A DNA stretch of 64,000 nucleotides from Rahnella rivi (GCF_019049655.1 NZ_JAFMOX010000055.1:102270-166269), one strand, 5' to 3'. Positions 35,900-46,252 are shown, numbered from the stretch's first letter. Notes: a model not told the origin generated them from the sequence alone. Numbers and translations: made by a program.

Positions 35900-36004
35900 A
35901 TGATCACGATATTTTTTATATCGCCTGTCAACCACACAACATACTGTGAATATTCTGATGAAGAACGCCGGAGATTCCGCAGGTTAATGAATAAAAAAAC
36001 CTAA
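35900..36004 (+). CDS. Possible 34-residue small protein
   Basis: A short ORF with AAGGAG 7 bases before its ATG lies between the divergent ends of the RHS region and tyrR. The product would start MITIFFISPVNH, and its C-terminal half is basic (EERRRFRRLMNKK). The stop lies inside the tyrR terminator stem. The good ribosome site is the only support, and I recognise no family. Confidence 0.25.
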   Translation: MITIFFISPVNHTTYCEYSDEERRRFRRLMNKKT

Positions 36005-36025
36005 GTAAGAAGCTTACTTAGGTTT
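35993..36025 (-). terminator. Terminator of tyrR
   Basis: A 13-bp perfect stem (AAACCTAAGTAAG/CTTACTTAGGTTT, 3-base loop) with a seven-base A tract on its left gives a T-run on the minus strand, 53 bases after the tyrR stop. Confidence 0.85.
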
Positions 36026-36077
36026 AATTTGCGGTGAATAAGAATGTGATCTTATTAGCGATAAAGAGACAACCGGG

Positions 36078-37646
36078 TCACTCCTCGCTGCTGTCAGACC
36101 TTTTGCTGCTTAAACCGTACTCGCGCAGCTTATTAGCAATCGCCGTGTGCGAGACGCCCAGACGTTTCGCCAGTTTTCGCGTACTTGGATAAGTACGATA
36201 AAGACGGGTCAGCACCGAACGCTCGAAACGCTTGCTGATGTCGTCAAGTGAACCGTTCAGCGCTTCCTCGCCGATGGTCACCTCGGCATCGAAGTCCGGC
36301 AGGACGATATCCTGCGGGCGAAGTTCTCCGCCTTCCAGCTGCGTCAGCGCGCGGTAAATGGCGTTTTTCAGCTGACGGACGTTGCCCGGCCAGCCGTAGT
36401 ACGTCAGATAATTCGCCAGCTGTGAAGAGAGTTTAGGGCGCGGCATACCCTGTTCATCTGAGAAACGCGCGACAAACAGTTCGGTGAGCGGCATCACGTC
36501 TGCCGGACGATCGCGCAGCGGCGGTAGCGTCAGGCTCAGCACATTCAGGCGGTAATACAGATCTTCACGGAATTCTCCGCGCTGCACCAGTTCCACCAGA
36601 TTCTTCTGCGTGGCGCACATCACGCGCACATCCACCTTCACTTCATGCTCTTCACCCACGCGGCGGAAAGTCCCGTCGTTGAGGAAACGCAGCAGTTTGA
36701 TCTGCATTCTCGGCGACATTTCACCGATCTCATCAAGCAGCACGGAACCGCCGTTAGCCTGCTCGAAGAAGCCTTTTTTGCCTTCCAGCGCATTCGGGTA
36801 GGCACCGGCGGCATAGCCGAACAGTTCACTTTCCACCACGTCATCCGGCAGCGAGGCACAATTGAGGCCAAGGAACGGTTTTTTGCCGCGGGCGCTGCGC
36901 AGATGGCAGGCGTGTGCCAGCAAATCTTTACCCGTGCCGGTATCGCCAACAATCAGCAGCGGCGCATCGAGCATCGCCAGTTTGCGTGCCTGATCCAGCA
37001 CCTGACGCATTTTGCCGCTTACCGCGACAATATGGTCGAATTCACTGTCGTCATTGACGGTGAGATCCTGCAACTGCCGGCCCATGCGCGCGGCGGATTT
37101 CAGCATGATCACAGCGCCCGCCATCACGCCGGTCTGCTCTTCGTCATCCATATGAATAGGGGTGAGATCCATCAGGAAATCCTGACTGCGGATCACCACA
37201 CGCTCGCTGTGAGGCTGGGTGCTTTCGCTTTCCAGCCAGCGCGTGACGTTGTAACCGGTAATCAAATTCACGGCGTTGTAAGTGCGGATTTTCTCTTCAT
37301 CAAGTTCGAACAGCGCGATTGCAGCGGGGTTGGCCTGCTCAATTTTGCCTTTCATATCAATGGAAAATACCGGTTCCGGCATGGACACCAGTAAAGCACG
37401 CAGTGCGCGGTGCTCACGCTCGGAAGGCATGAACGGCACGGTGCGGACGTCGGTCACGCCATCAATACGACGGATTTCAGCCATCAGGGCGCGAAAAGTA
37501 TCAAAATCCAGTTGGGAAAAATTCAGGTAAATGCGGCCAATCGAGGCAATCTCGATACCGCGCAAATCAATACTGCGTAAAACCAGTAAATCAAGGAGTT
37601 CACGGGTAAGACCCAGGCGGTCTTCGCAAAAAACTTCCAGACGCAT
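36078..37646 (-). CDS. tyrR: Transcriptional regulator TyrR
   Basis: TyrR controls aromatic amino-acid synthesis and transport. It has 522 residues: an ACT domain (1-75), a PAS domain (about 80-190), a sigma-54-type AAA+ domain with Walker A GDTGTGKD (234-241) and a C-terminal helix-turn-helix (STRKLAKRLGVSHTAIANKLREYGL). The start at 37646 gives the known N-terminus MRLEVFCEDR; the in-frame ATG at 37691 does not. Between ELFG and EGKKG it has the loop YAAGAYPNAL, which as I recall E. coli TyrR lacks. It normally adjoins tpx, but here the RHS gene lies between. Confidence 0.94.
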   Translation of the reverse strand: MRLEVFCEDRLGLTRELLDLLVLRSIDLRGIEIASIGRIYLNFSQLDFDTFRALMAEIRRIDGVTDVRTVPFMPSEREHRALRALLVSMPEPVFSIDMKGKIEQANPAAIALFELDEEKIRTYNAVNLITGYNVTRWLESESTQPHSERVVIRSQDFLMDLTPIHMDDEEQTGVMAGAVIMLKSAARMGRQLQDLTVNDDSEFDHIVAVSGKMRQVLDQARKLAMLDAPLLIVGDTGTGKDLLAHACHLRSARGKKPFLGLNCASLPDDVVESELFGYAAGAYPNALEGKKGFFEQANGGSVLLDEIGEMSPRMQIKLLRFLNDGTFRRVGEEHEVKVDVRVMCATQKNLVELVQRGEFREDLYYRLNVLSLTLPPLRDRPADVMPLTELFVARFSDEQGMPRPKLSSQLANYLTYYGWPGNVRQLKNAIYRALTQLEGGELRPQDIVLPDFDAEVTIGEEALNGSLDDISKRFERSVLTRLYRTYPSTRKLAKRLGVSHTAIANKLREYGLSSKRSDSSEE

Positions 37647-37723
37647 CAGTGTTGACCTTTTTCTGCCGGTGCGGAAATCGCTGAGTGGCATAATACTCTT
37701 TCATGTACAGTGGCAGAAGAGAC

Positions 37724-37741
37724 TGTCACGAAAAGTTGACA
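37724..37741. promoter_or_regulatory. Candidate TyrR box in the tyrR promoter
   Basis: TGTCACGAAAAGTTGACA fits the TyrR box frame TGT-N12-ACA and has matching inner bases (TGTC/GACA). It lies at the predicted tyrR start point, as expected for autorepression. The central bases differ from the strong consensus TGTAAA-N6-TTTACA. Confidence 0.45.
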
Positions 37742-37746
37742 AATTA

Positions 37747-37775
37747 ATTGTACAACTCAATCCGGATTGTCACAA
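37747..37775 (-). promoter_or_regulatory. Predicted sigma-70 promoter of tyrR
   Basis: On the minus strand TTGTGA (37770-37775) and TACAAT (37747-37752) are separated by exactly 17 bases. Transcription would start near 37740, about 95 bases before the tyrR ATG and over the candidate TyrR box. Confidence 0.45.
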
Positions 37776-37903
37776 AGTTTGGACAGACTGTTTGCCCCGC
37801 AATGCACCTTTGCTGGCTTTTTCATCAGCGCAGCGGTTTCGCCATCTGCCCCTTTATCTGCTACTATCGCCCTTCTGATTTCATCGCCAAATGGTTCCCG
37901 ACT

Positions 37904-38713
37904 ATGAAGTTTGTCTCCTTTAATATCAACGGATTGCGCGCCCGCCCGCATCAGCTTGCGGCAATTATCGAACAGCATCAGCCTGACGTCATTGGTTTGC
38001 AGGAAACCAAGGTCCATGACGATATGTTTCCGCTCGAAGATGTCAGCCAGTATGGCTATCACGTTTTCTATCACGGGCAAAAAGGCCATTACGGTGTTGC
38101 CATGCTGACCAAACAGGCACCGCTGGCTGTACGCCGTGGTTTCCCTGGTGATGACGAAGAGTCTCAGCGCCGCATTATCATGGCCGACATCGAAACGCCG
38201 CAGGGCGTGCTGACGGTCATCAACGGGTACTTCCCGCAGGGCGAAAGCCGTGACCACCCGACCAAATTCCCGGCAAAAGAGAAGTTTTACCGCGATTTGC
38301 AGGATTACCTGAACACCAGTCTGTCGGTGAATAATCCGGTGGTGGTGATGGGTGACGTGAATATCAGCCCGACCGATCTCGACATTGGTATCGGTGAAGA
38401 CAGCCGTAAACGCTGGCTGCGCACCGGTAAATGCTCTTTCCTGCCGGAAGAGCGTGAGTGGATGGAACGCCTGAAAGGCTGGGGGCTGATTGACACCTTC
38501 CGCGCCGCCAACCCGGAAACCGCTGACAGATATTCATGGTTTGACTACCGTTCACGCGGCTTCGATGAAAACCGTGGCCTGCGTATCGATCTGATCATGG
38601 CCAGTACGCCGCTTGCCTCACGCTGCATCGAAACCGGTATCGATTACGATATCCGTGGAATGGAAAAACCTTCAGATCACGCGCCAATCTGGGCGACGTT
38701 CGACCTGAAATAA
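37904..38713 (+). CDS. xthA: Exodeoxyribonuclease III
   Basis: This is the major AP endonuclease and 3'-exonuclease for base-excision repair. Its 269 residues match the usual length. Catalytic residues are visible: Glu34 in GLQETKV, Asp151 and Asn153 in [12 protein letters not shown], and the SDHAPIW histidine at the end. The start at 37904 gives the known N-terminus [10 protein letters not shown]; upstream in-frame codons lie in the tyrR promoter. Its stop overlaps the nudG start by one base (TAATG). Confidence 0.95.
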   Translation: MKFVSFNINGLRARPHQLAAIIEQHQPDVIGLQETKVHDDMFPLEDVSQYGYHVFYHGQKGHYGVAMLTKQAPLAVRRGFPGDDEESQRRIIMADIETPQGVLTVINGYFPQGESRDHPTKFPAKEKFYRDLQDYLNTSLSVNNPVVVMGDVNISPTDLDIGIGEDSRKRWLRTGKCSFLPEEREWMERLKGWGLIDTFRAANPETADRYSWFDYRSRGFDENRGLRIDLIMASTPLASRCIETGIDYDIRGMEKPSDHAPIWATFDLK

Positions 38714-39108
38714 TGAAGATTGTCGATGTGGTGGCCGCACTGATTGAGCGCGAGGGGAAATTGCTGCTTGCCCGTCGTGATGCCACCGGCGATCAGGCCG
38801 GTTTGTGGGAGTTTCCTGGCGGGAAAGTCGAAGCCGGTGAGAGCCAGCAGGCCGCGCTGATCCGCGAATTGCAGGAGGAGCTGGGGATCGACGCGACGGT
38901 TGCAGAATTTGTCGCGACCAGCGAACTGCAACAGCCCGCGCGGCTGATTCGCCTGCACGGCTGGCGGGTCAGTGATTTCACGGGAGTGATAACGTTACAG
39001 TGTCACTCCGAAATCCGCTGGGTAGAGCCTGCCGACGTGCACTCTTTTGAGCTGGCACCGGCAGACGTTCCGCTGATCGACGCTTATCAGCGCGCATATT
39101 GCGGCTGA
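38713..39108 (+). CDS. nudG: CTP/oxidised-nucleotide pyrophosphohydrolase NudG
   Basis: This Nudix hydrolase of 131 residues is close to E. coli NudG (YnjG), which hydrolyses 5-methyl-dCTP, CTP and 2-hydroxy-dATP. The full Nudix box GX5EX7REUXEEXGU appears from GGKVEAGE to EELGI (about 36-59). The start codon overlaps the xthA stop, so both are translated from one message and form a small DNA-quality operon. Confidence 0.88.
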   Translation: MKIVDVVAALIEREGKLLLARRDATGDQAGLWEFPGGKVEAGESQQAALIRELQEELGIDATVAEFVATSELQQPARLIRLHGWRVSDFTGVITLQCHSEIRWVEPADVHSFELAPADVPLIDAYQRAYCG

Positions 39109-39120
39109 CTGTCACGCATT

Positions 39121-39158
39121 AAAAAAGGCGCGGACTGAATACAGTTCCGCGCCTTTTT
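39121..39158. terminator. Bidirectional terminator between nudG and ynjH
   Basis: A 13-bp stem (AAAAAGGCGCGGA/TCCGCGCCTTTTT) with an 11-base loop and T-runs on both strands closes two convergent genes. Confidence 0.88.
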
Positions 39159-39202
39159 ACTGTCTGAAAATGAGTGTCTGTACATTCACGTCAGGCTGAA
39201 CA

Positions 39203-39514
39203 CTACTTCTTCAGCACCTGCCACTTCAGCTCATTGGTGCCCACCACCAGCGGATCGCGCACGCATTGCAATACCACGCTGTCGGCGGTCACCACCGCGC
39301 CCTCGCTGTAGCTCTGATTATTGTAAATACAGCAGTTGTGACAGGTCGGTGCGCTGTTGTTATTACTGTTGCCGCTGTTCTCCCAGATTTGCGGCGGCAG
39401 CGGCACCACGACGTCAGCACCATTGTTATAACCGGTGCGGTTCGCCAGCGCGTGGGCAGACAGCCACGCCGAACCCGCCAGTAAAATCATCAGCACGTTT
39501 TTCATATTATTCAT
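39203..39514 (-). CDS. ynjH: DUF1496 exported protein YnjH
   Basis: This small exported protein has 103 residues. A signal peptide ends at AHALA, and the mature part has the [18 protein letters not shown] segment typical of DUF1496. Function is unknown. The ATG at 39514 overlaps the topB stop (GATGAATAA) and has GGAAG upstream, so its translation is likely coupled to topB. Longer in-frame starts would run far inside topB and are rejected. Confidence 0.85.
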   Translation of the reverse strand: MNNMKNVLMILLAGSAWLSAHALANRTGYNNGADVVVPLPPQIWENSGNSNNNSAPTCHNCCIYNNQSYSEGAVVTADSVVLQCVRDPLVVGTNELKWQVLKK

Positions 39515-41456
39515 CACTGCTTGCTTCCTTACCTTTGGTGCTCGCTTTACGTCGTTTAGGGGCGCTTTTGCCTTTCGCCGCTGCGCCCGCTGGTTTGGAA
39601 GGCAGACTGCGGAATGCCGAAGATACCCGGTTCGTTTTCGCCTGCATGATGAGATCCTGCAACGTCGCGACCAGCGGCTGCATGAAATCCTGATAACGGC
39701 AGTTCTTTTCACTGATGCGCGTCAGGGTCGATTCCCAGTCGGCGGTCATGTCCGGCCTTCCGGCGATATCCGGCAGCGAGTGGATTAACGCGCGGCCCGT
39801 ATCACTGGAATGAATGTAGCGCCCTTTCTTGTACAAAAATTCACGGCGGAACAGCAGTTCGATGATCCCGGCGCGCGTGGCTTCCGTTCCCAGCCCGTCG
39901 GTCGCACGCAAAATTTTCTTCAGCGCTTTGTCCTGCACAAATCGCGCAATACCGGTCATGGCGGAAAGCAGCGTGGCATCGGTGAAAGGCCGTGGCGGCT
40001 GGGTCTGACGCTCCACCACTTCACCCCGTTCACAGAGTAATTCGTCGCCTTTCGCCACCACCGGCAGCGGTGTGCCCTCATTCTCTTCGTCACGCTCTTT
40101 ACTGCCCAGCAACGTGCGCCAGCCCGCCTCGGCCAGAAAACGCGCCTTGGCGATAAACTTGCCACCGGCGATATCCAGATCAATCACGCATTTGCGGTAG
40201 ACCGCATCCGGGCAGAACTGCATCAGATACTGACGCGCCACCAGGCCGTAAATCTTTTGTTCGTTGTCTGTCAGGTGCACTTTGCTGCTGCGGGCGGTCG
40301 GGATGATCGCGTGGTGGGCATCGACTTTTTTGTCATCCCAGCAGCGGTTACGAATATCCGTGTCCATGACCGGTTGCGGCATCAGGTCCGGCTGATGCAC
40401 GCCGATGGCGTTAAGCACCGCATGACGTCCGGCAAAATGCTCCTCAGGGAGATATCGGCTGTCTGAACGCGGATACGTAATCAATTTGTGCGTTTCGTAT
40501 AATTTCTGACAGATATCTAGGATCTGCTGCGCACTCAGCCCGAAGGCTTTGGAGCCTTCAATCTGCAAGGTGGAAAGCGAAAACGGCAGCGGCGCAATGT
40601 CATTCTCACGTTTGTCATTATAGCCGGTGACGATGGCAGGCTGGCCGCCGATGCGCGCCACCACGTGATCGGCCAGCGGCCGGTGCAACAGACGCCCCTC
40701 TTCATCCTGGTAAGGTTCACAGGATTCGCTCGGCTGCCACAGGGCGACAAAACGCTCGTCGGCGGGCGTCACGATATGCGCTTTCACTTCAAAGAAATCT
40801 TTCGGCACGAAGTTTTCAATGTCTTCGTCGCGACGCACCACCAGCCCGAGGACAGGCGTCTGTACACGTCCCACGGAGAGCACGCCGTTGTACCCGGCGT
40901 TGCGACCCAGAATAGTGTAAGCGCGGGTCATGTTGATGCCGTACAGCCAGTCTGCGCGGGCGCGGGCCAGCGCGGAAACGCACAGCGGGATGAAATCGCG
41001 GTTATCCCGCAGCCGTTCAATGGCACGTTCGACGGCCTGCGGGTTGAGATCGTTAATCAGGCAGCGCTGGGTGGCGTGACGTTTTTCCGGCGTCAGCTCA
41101 AGGTAATCCAGCACTTCATCCACCAGCAATTGCCCTTCGCGATCCGGGTCACCGGCATGGACGACCTGAGAGGCCTCGAGCAATAAGCGCTTAATGACGT
41201 TGAGTTGTTTAGCCACGGAGGAACGCGGCTGGAGTTGCCATTTTTCGGGGATGATCGGCAGATCGGCCAGCGACCAGCGCGCAAAGCGGCTGTCGTAGGC
41301 GTCCGGCTGAGCCTGCTCCAGCAAGTGACCTACGCACCAGGTGACCACCTGATCGTTACCACAGGCAATATAACCGTCACCGCGACGATGAGGTTTCGGC
41401 AGAACATCCGCAATGGCGCGGGCAAGGCTGGGTTTTTCCGCAATGAACAGACGCAT
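39507..41456 (-). CDS. topB: DNA topoisomerase III
   Basis: This type IA topoisomerase of 649 residues decatenates replication intermediates. The N-terminal TOPRIM domain starts [16 protein letters not shown] and has the metal motif [12 protein letters not shown]. The active-site tyrosine lies in [14 protein letters not shown]. The C-terminal tail is basic and lysine-rich ([20 protein letters not shown]), as is common for TopB. It lies between ynjH and ydjA, close to the E. coli order. Confidence 0.95.
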   Translation of the reverse strand: MRLFIAEKPSLARAIADVLPKPHRRGDGYIACGNDQVVTWCVGHLLEQAQPDAYDSRFARWSLADLPIIPEKWQLQPRSSVAKQLNVIKRLLLEASQVVHAGDPDREGQLLVDEVLDYLELTPEKRHATQRCLINDLNPQAVERAIERLRDNRDFIPLCVSALARARADWLYGINMTRAYTILGRNAGYNGVLSVGRVQTPVLGLVVRRDEDIENFVPKDFFEVKAHIVTPADERFVALWQPSESCEPYQDEEGRLLHRPLADHVVARIGGQPAIVTGYNDKRENDIAPLPFSLSTLQIEGSKAFGLSAQQILDICQKLYETHKLITYPRSDSRYLPEEHFAGRHAVLNAIGVHQPDLMPQPVMDTDIRNRCWDDKKVDAHHAIIPTARSSKVHLTDNEQKIYGLVARQYLMQFCPDAVYRKCVIDLDIAGGKFIAKARFLAEAGWRTLLGSKERDEENEGTPLPVVAKGDELLCERGEVVERQTQPPRPFTDATLLSAMTGIARFVQDKALKKILRATDGLGTEATRAGIIELLFRREFLYKKGRYIHSSDTGRALIHSLPDIAGRPDMTADWESTLTRISEKNCRYQDFMQPLVATLQDLIMQAKTNRVSSAFRSLPSKPAGAAAKGKSAPKRRKASTKGKEASSDE

Positions 41457-41615
41457 CAGACAGCGCCCGTCAGAGTGTTAACGGCTAACATTTTCATTGT
41501 CCCATCCTTCATTCACAACGTCCTCATCATCCAGAGGGGGCTATGTTAGCCGCTGGCGGCACATTTAGTAAGACGGTTAAAGGTATCTGAGATGACGGTC
41601 GCTCATTAAGGCAGC

Positions 41616-41654
41616 AAAAAACCGGTTTAATCAGAAAGCACTGAGAAAAACCGG
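41616..41654 (-). terminator. Probable terminator of ydjA
   Basis: On the minus strand CCGGTTT pairs with AAACCGG across a 19-base loop and is followed by six T (A-run at 41616-41621). It lies 26 bases after the ydjA stop. The large loop lowers confidence. Confidence 0.5.
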
Positions 41655-41679
41655 CGAGTGATGACGTTGTGCGCCCTGC

Positions 41680-42231
41680 TTAAAAGTGGCTGACGAATGG
41701 CGTGCTGTCGACCGGAATGATTTGAAGACTGGCTTTTAACTGCGGCGTACCGAGATACAGGAACCCGACAATTTTATCATTTTCACCGCATTTAAATGCT
41801 TTGCGCACGTCAGGATGATCGGTCCAAGCCCCGCTGCGCCAGATACCGTTGAAGCCCTGCGCCAGCGCCGCCATCTGCATGGCCTGAACCGCGCAACCGG
41901 CAGAGAGTAACTGCTCCCACTGTGGCACTTTTGCGCTTTCTTTGCAGGCGGCGATCACGGTGATGATTTGCGGCGCACGAAGCGGTGCCTGAGTGGCTTT
42001 TTCAATGGCCTTTTCATCAGCGCCGTCTTTAATTGCTGCCGCACGCAGCAGTTCGCTAAAACGCACCAGCCCGTCGTTTTCCGCAATGACAAAGCGCCAC
42101 GGCTGTAAGGCACCATGATCCGGTGCGCGCAGACCGGCATTAATGATGTTTTGCAGCGCCTCACCGGACGGGGCTGGCGCGGCCAGACGGGAAGCAGAAC
42201 GGCGGTTGAGTAATAAATCTAAAGCATCCAT
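41680..42231 (-). CDS. ydjA: Nitroreductase-family FMN protein YdjA
   Basis: This small FMN-dependent oxidoreductase has 183 residues, the length of E. coli YdjA. It starts [16 protein letters not shown], and the FMN-binding RRS.SRL and [15 protein letters not shown] segments are clear. The physiological substrate is unknown. It is divergent from sppA, as in E. coli, and CAGGAG precedes the ATG. Confidence 0.92.
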   Translation of the reverse strand: MDALDLLLNRRSASRLAAPAPSGEALQNIINAGLRAPDHGALQPWRFVIAENDGLVRFSELLRAAAIKDGADEKAIEKATQAPLRAPQIITVIAACKESAKVPQWEQLLSAGCAVQAMQMAALAQGFNGIWRSGAWTDHPDVRKAFKCGENDKIVGFLYLGTPQLKASLQIIPVDSTPFVSHF

Positions 42232-42421
42232 TGAAAACTCCTGAGCAGAACTGAGAATAATTGCTATTAACCGTACGTTAACATAGGCACGAGGCCTTTT
42301 TCCAACCGGCTGATGGCTTTCAGATAATCTGTCACCGGTAAATTCTGAAATGATTTAAAGCTGACTTTTCTCCGGCGGGTCATTAGGATAGCGATACTTT
42401 TCCCGTCTTGTTGGAGAGACC

Positions 42422-44275
42422 ATGCGCACATTGTGGCGAATTATCGCCGGTTTTTTTAAGTGGACCTGGCGTCTTCTTAATTTCGTCCGAGAATTTATTC
42501 TCAACGTATTTCTTATTGTGATCATTCTGGCCGGGGTCGGCATCTGGTATGCCGTGCAGGATAAACCCGCTGACACCACCAAAGGCGCGCTGCTGGTCGA
42601 CCTCAGCGGATCCGTGGTGGATAAGCCTTCGGTCAATAATAAAGTGCGCCAGTGGGGCCGCGAACTGCTGGGCACTTCCAGCAGCCGCCTGCAGGAAAAT
42701 GCCCTGTTTGACCTGGTAGATACCATCCGTTCGGCGAAAGATGACAAAAACATCACCGGTATGGTGTTGCAGCTGACTGACTTCACCGGCACCGATCAGG
42801 CCTCTATGCAATATATCGGCAAGGCGCTGCGTGAATTCCGCGACGCGGGCAAACCGATTTATGCCATCGATGACAGCTACGACCAGTCGCAATATTATCT
42901 GGCCAGCTACGCCAACAAAATTTACCTCTCGCCACAGGGCGCGGTCGATTTACACGGTTTTGCCACCAACAATCTGTATTACAAATCGTTGCTGGATAAG
43001 CTGAAAGTCACCACCAATATCTTCCGCGTCGGGACATACAAATCCGCTGTCGAACCGTTGATCCGTGATGACATGTCCCCTGCTGCCCGTGAAGCAGACA
43101 GCCGCTGGGTAGGCGGATTGTGGACAAATTATCTGAATACCGTCTCCGCTAATCGTCAGATTACCCCTGAGCAACTGTTCCCGGGTGCGGCAGGCGTTCT
43201 GGCCGGGATGCAGGCCACCGGCGGCGACATGGCGCAGTACGCGCTGAAAGCCAAACTGGTGGATGCTCTGGCATCGCGCAGTGAAACAGAAAATGACATG
43301 GTCAAAGCGTTTGGCTGGAATAAAACCACCAAAGACTTTAACTACACCAGCATTTACGATTACTCGCCAAAACCAAAAGCTGACAACAACGATTCGCAAA
43401 TTGCCGTGATCTTTGCGACCGGTGCGATCAACGACGGTGAAGAACAGCCGGGTGCTGTCGGCGGGGATACCACCGCACAACAAATTCGCGATGCCCGTCT
43501 GGATCCGAAAGTGAAAGCGATTGTATTTCGCGTGAACAGCCCTGGCGGCAGCGTCAGCGCCTCCGAAGTGATCCGCTCTGAACTTGCCGCCGCGAAAGCT
43601 GCCGGTAAGCCAGTAGTGGTGTCAATGGGCGGCATGGCGGCGTCAGGCGGTTACTGGATCTCCACGCCGGCGAACTACATCATTGCCAGCCCGAGCACCC
43701 TCACCGGTTCTATCGGTATCTTTGGCGTGATCAACACGTACCAGAACACGCTCGATTACGCCGGTGTGCATACTGACGGCGTGGCCACCTCCCCGCTGGC
43801 AGACATCGCGTCCACCAAAGCATTGCCGCCGGAGTTCTCGCAGATGATGCAGCTGAATATCGAGAACGGTTACAAAACCTTCCTCGGCCTGGTGGCTGAT
43901 GCGCGCCACAAAACGCCTGAGCAGATCGACCAGATCGCCCAGGGGCATGTGTGGATCGGTTCTGATGCCAAAGCCAACGGCCTGGTGGATGAACTGGGTG
44001 ATTTCGACGATGCCGTGAAGAAAGCCGCAGAGCTTGCGAAACTGCCGAAATGGCAGCTGAACTGGTATGTCAGCCAGCCAAGCCTGAGTGATATGGTGTT
44101 TTCACAAGTGAGCGCGTCCGTTCACGCCATGCTGCCTGCGGTGGTTCAGGCTTACCTGCCTGCACCGGTGAGCAAAATGGCGATGGAGCTGAAATCACAG
44201 GCCGATCTGTTCAATAACATGAACGATCCGCAAAACCGTTATGCCCTGTGCCTGACCTGCGGTGACGTGAAGTAA
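42422..44275 (+). CDS. sppA: Signal peptide peptidase SppA (protease IV)
   Basis: This inner-membrane S49 protease has 617 residues and degrades signal peptides left after export. One N-terminal membrane anchor (about residues 20-45) is followed by two tandem S49 domains. The catalytic lysine is in [12 protein letters not shown] and the nucleophile serine in [13 protein letters not shown]. Length and domain order fit the Gram-negative 67-kDa form. The GGAG site is 5 bases before the ATG. A strong terminator separates it from ansA. Confidence 0.94.
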   Translation: MRTLWRIIAGFFKWTWRLLNFVREFILNVFLIVIILAGVGIWYAVQDKPADTTKGALLVDLSGSVVDKPSVNNKVRQWGRELLGTSSSRLQENALFDLVDTIRSAKDDKNITGMVLQLTDFTGTDQASMQYIGKALREFRDAGKPIYAIDDSYDQSQYYLASYANKIYLSPQGAVDLHGFATNNLYYKSLLDKLKVTTNIFRVGTYKSAVEPLIRDDMSPAAREADSRWVGGLWTNYLNTVSANRQITPEQLFPGAAGVLAGMQATGGDMAQYALKAKLVDALASRSETENDMVKAFGWNKTTKDFNYTSIYDYSPKPKADNNDSQIAVIFATGAINDGEEQPGAVGGDTTAQQIRDARLDPKVKAIVFRVNSPGGSVSASEVIRSELAAAKAAGKPVVVSMGGMAASGGYWISTPANYIIASPSTLTGSIGIFGVINTYQNTLDYAGVHTDGVATSPLADIASTKALPPEFSQMMQLNIENGYKTFLGLVADARHKTPEQIDQIAQGHVWIGSDAKANGLVDELGDFDDAVKKAAELAKLPKWQLNWYVSQPSLSDMVFSQVSASVHAMLPAVVQAYLPAPVSKMAMELKSQADLFNNMNDPQNRYALCLTCGDVK

Positions 44276-44299
44276 CGTTCATTTATACCGCAAACAGTC

Positions 44300-44336
44300 A
44301 GCCCGGAGCCTCTTCCCGAGACTCCGGGCTTTTTTT
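44300..44336 (+). terminator. Intrinsic terminator after sppA
   Basis: A 9-bp stem AGCCCGGAG/CTCCGGGCT with a 13-base loop is followed by seven T. Confidence 0.88.
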
Positions 44337-44409
44337 GGGTGGGACACCGGCAGCGAAGTCTTTATACTCACCGCAGTTGCTTTCACCTTTCTATAAAAGA
44401 ACACCTTCG

Positions 44410-45423
44410 ATGACTAAAAAATCTATTTATGTTGCCTACACCGGCGGCACCATCGGTATGCAGCGTTCAGAACAGGGTTACATTCCGGTTTCCGGCCACC
44501 TGCAGCGACAACTGGCGCTGATGCCGGAATTCCATCGCCCTGAAATGCCTGAGTTCACCATTCAGGAATACGCCCCGCTGATGGATTCCTCCGACATGAC
44601 GCCGGAAGACTGGCAACACATCGCTGATGATATTCAGGCACATTACGAAGATTACGACGGTTTCGTTATCTTGCACGGCACGGACACGATGGCGTTCACC
44701 GCCTCGGCGCTGTCGTTCATGCTGGAAAACCTGAGCAAGCCGGTTATTGTGACAGGGTCACAAATTCCGCTCGAAGCGCTGCGTTCTGACGGGCAAATCA
44801 ACCTGCTCAATTCCCTGTACATTGCCGCAAATCATCCGGTCAACGAAGTGACGCTGTTCTTCAACAATCGTCTGTATCGCGGCAACCGCAGCACCAAAGC
44901 GCACGCGGATGGTTTTGATGCCTTCGCATCACCGAATCTGACGCCGCTTCTGGAAGCCGGGATCCACATCCGCCGCCTTTCCACGCCGTCCCTGCCGCAG
45001 GTGCCGGCCGCCAGCCTGAAAGTCCACAACATTACTCCGCAGCCTATTGGCGTGGTGACGATTTATCCGGGGATTTCCGCAGAAGTGGTGCAAAACTTCC
45101 TGATGCAGCCGGTCAAAGCCTTAATACTGCGCTCCTACGGCGTGGGAAATGCGCCGCAGAAAGGCGATTTGCTGAAAGTTCTGAAAGACGCGTCGGAGCG
45201 TGGCATTGTGGTGGTTAACCTGACGCAATGTATTTCCGGTCGCGTGAACATGGGCGGCTATGCCACCGGCAACGCGCTGGCGCATTCGGGTGTGATCAGC
45301 GGATTTGATATGACCGTTGAGGCGGCGCTGACCAAACTGCATTATCTGCTCAGCCAGTCGCACACCCCCGAAGCAATCCGGGAACTGATGCAGCAAAACC
45401 TGCGCGGCGAACTCACTGAATAA
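44410..45423 (+). CDS. ansA: Cytoplasmic L-asparaginase I
   Basis: This asparaginase of 337 residues converts L-asparagine to aspartate and ammonia in the cytoplasm. No signal peptide is present, unlike periplasmic AnsB. The first catalytic threonine is in AYTGGTIGM and the second motif is ILHGTDTMAFTAS. The start at 44410 gives the E. coli-like N-terminus MTKKSIYVAYTGGT; the in-frame ATG at 44335 lies in the sppA terminator. pncA follows after 8 bases, so both are probably cotranscribed. Confidence 0.94.
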   Translation: MTKKSIYVAYTGGTIGMQRSEQGYIPVSGHLQRQLALMPEFHRPEMPEFTIQEYAPLMDSSDMTPEDWQHIADDIQAHYEDYDGFVILHGTDTMAFTASALSFMLENLSKPVIVTGSQIPLEALRSDGQINLLNSLYIAANHPVNEVTLFFNNRLYRGNRSTKAHADGFDAFASPNLTPLLEAGIHIRRLSTPSLPQVPAASLKVHNITPQPIGVVTIYPGISAEVVQNFLMQPVKALILRSYGVGNAPQKGDLLKVLKDASERGIVVVNLTQCISGRVNMGGYATGNALAHSGVISGFDMTVEAALTKLHYLLSQSHTPEAIRELMQQNLRGELTE

Positions 45424-45431
45424 GAGGCGAT

Positions 45432-46061
45432 ATGAAATCTGCATTGTTGCTGGTTGATCTGCAAAATGATTTTTGTCAGGGCGGCGCATTAGCCGTCGCT
45501 GAAGGTGATGCCACGATTGCGGTCGCCAATCAGATGATGGCGTGGTGTAAAAAGCGCAATGTCGCCGTCGTGGCGTCTCAGGACTGGCACCCCGCAAAGC
45601 ATCGCAGTTTTGCGGTGAACTCACATGCAGAAGCCTGGACGATGGGTGAACTGGACGGCCTGCCGCAGGTCTGGTGGCCAGTGCATTGTGTGCAAAACGA
45701 ACCTGGCGCAGAGTTTCACCCGGCGCTGGAGACACAACGTCTGGATTTCGTGGTACAGAAAGGCACGAATCTGGATATCGACAGTTACAGCGCGTTTTAC
45801 GATAACGGACATCTTTCGGCAACCATGCTGAACGACTGGCTGAAAGCGGCCAAAATCACCCATCTGTACGTCATGGGCCTCGCCACGGATTACTGTGTGA
45901 AATTTACCGTGCTGGATGCGCTGACGCAGGGTTACGAGGTCACACTGATCACCGACGGCTGCCGTGGTGTAAATCTTCAACCGCAGGACAGCAGCGACGC
46001 CATTGACGCCATGCAACAGGCGGGCGCGAAAGTGAGCACCTCGGCTGAAGTTCTGGCGTAA
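45432..46061 (+). CDS. pncA: Nicotinamidase
   Basis: This cysteine-hydrolase of 209 residues deamidates nicotinamide to nicotinate for NAD recycling. The catalytic triad is visible as Asp9 (LLVDLQNDF), Lys110 and Cys155 (GLATDYCVKF), and the metal site as Asp51, His53 (QDWHPAKH) and His85. GAGGCGAT precedes the ATG. It follows ansA as in E. coli. NAD synthetase (nadE) also lies in this window, at 58 kb. Confidence 0.94.
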   Translation: MKSALLLVDLQNDFCQGGALAVAEGDATIAVANQMMAWCKKRNVAVVASQDWHPAKHRSFAVNSHAEAWTMGELDGLPQVWWPVHCVQNEPGAEFHPALETQRLDFVVQKGTNLDIDSYSAFYDNGHLSATMLNDWLKAAKITHLYVMGLATDYCVKFTVLDALTQGYEVTLITDGCRGVNLQPQDSSDAIDAMQQAGAKVSTSAEVLA

Positions 46062-46070
46062 TTTCGTTAT

Positions 46071-46093
46071 GGGGCGTCTTTGTTGGGCGCCCC
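46071..46093 (+). terminator. Hairpin after pncA, possible terminator
   Basis: The stem GGGGCG/CGCCCC has an 11-base loop, 9 bases after the pncA stop. No T-run follows, so termination here is uncertain. Confidence 0.35.
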
Positions 46094-46181
46094 GATGCCC
46101 TGCAATTCCCTGAAATTAAAGAAAATCTCCTGAAGACTCAGGCGTGACACTGAATGTGCGATAACCTTGACGTTAATTTAC

Positions 46182-46195
46182 CAAGTTAAAACTTG
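46182..46195. promoter_or_regulatory. Candidate operator before the dioxygenase/ABM pair
   Basis: CAAGTT-AA-AACTTG is an inverted repeat with perfect 6-bp arms, 9 bases after a possible -35 box TTGACG (46168-46173) and 57 bases before the start codon at 46253. A repressor of the MarR/HxlR/TetR kind could bind here. No regulator gene is adjacent. Confidence 0.3.
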
Positions 46196-46252
46196 TTTAA
46201 TTAGCGGGATCGGTTAGGGTAGTCCTTCATTCATTTCACGAGGGACGTTTAC

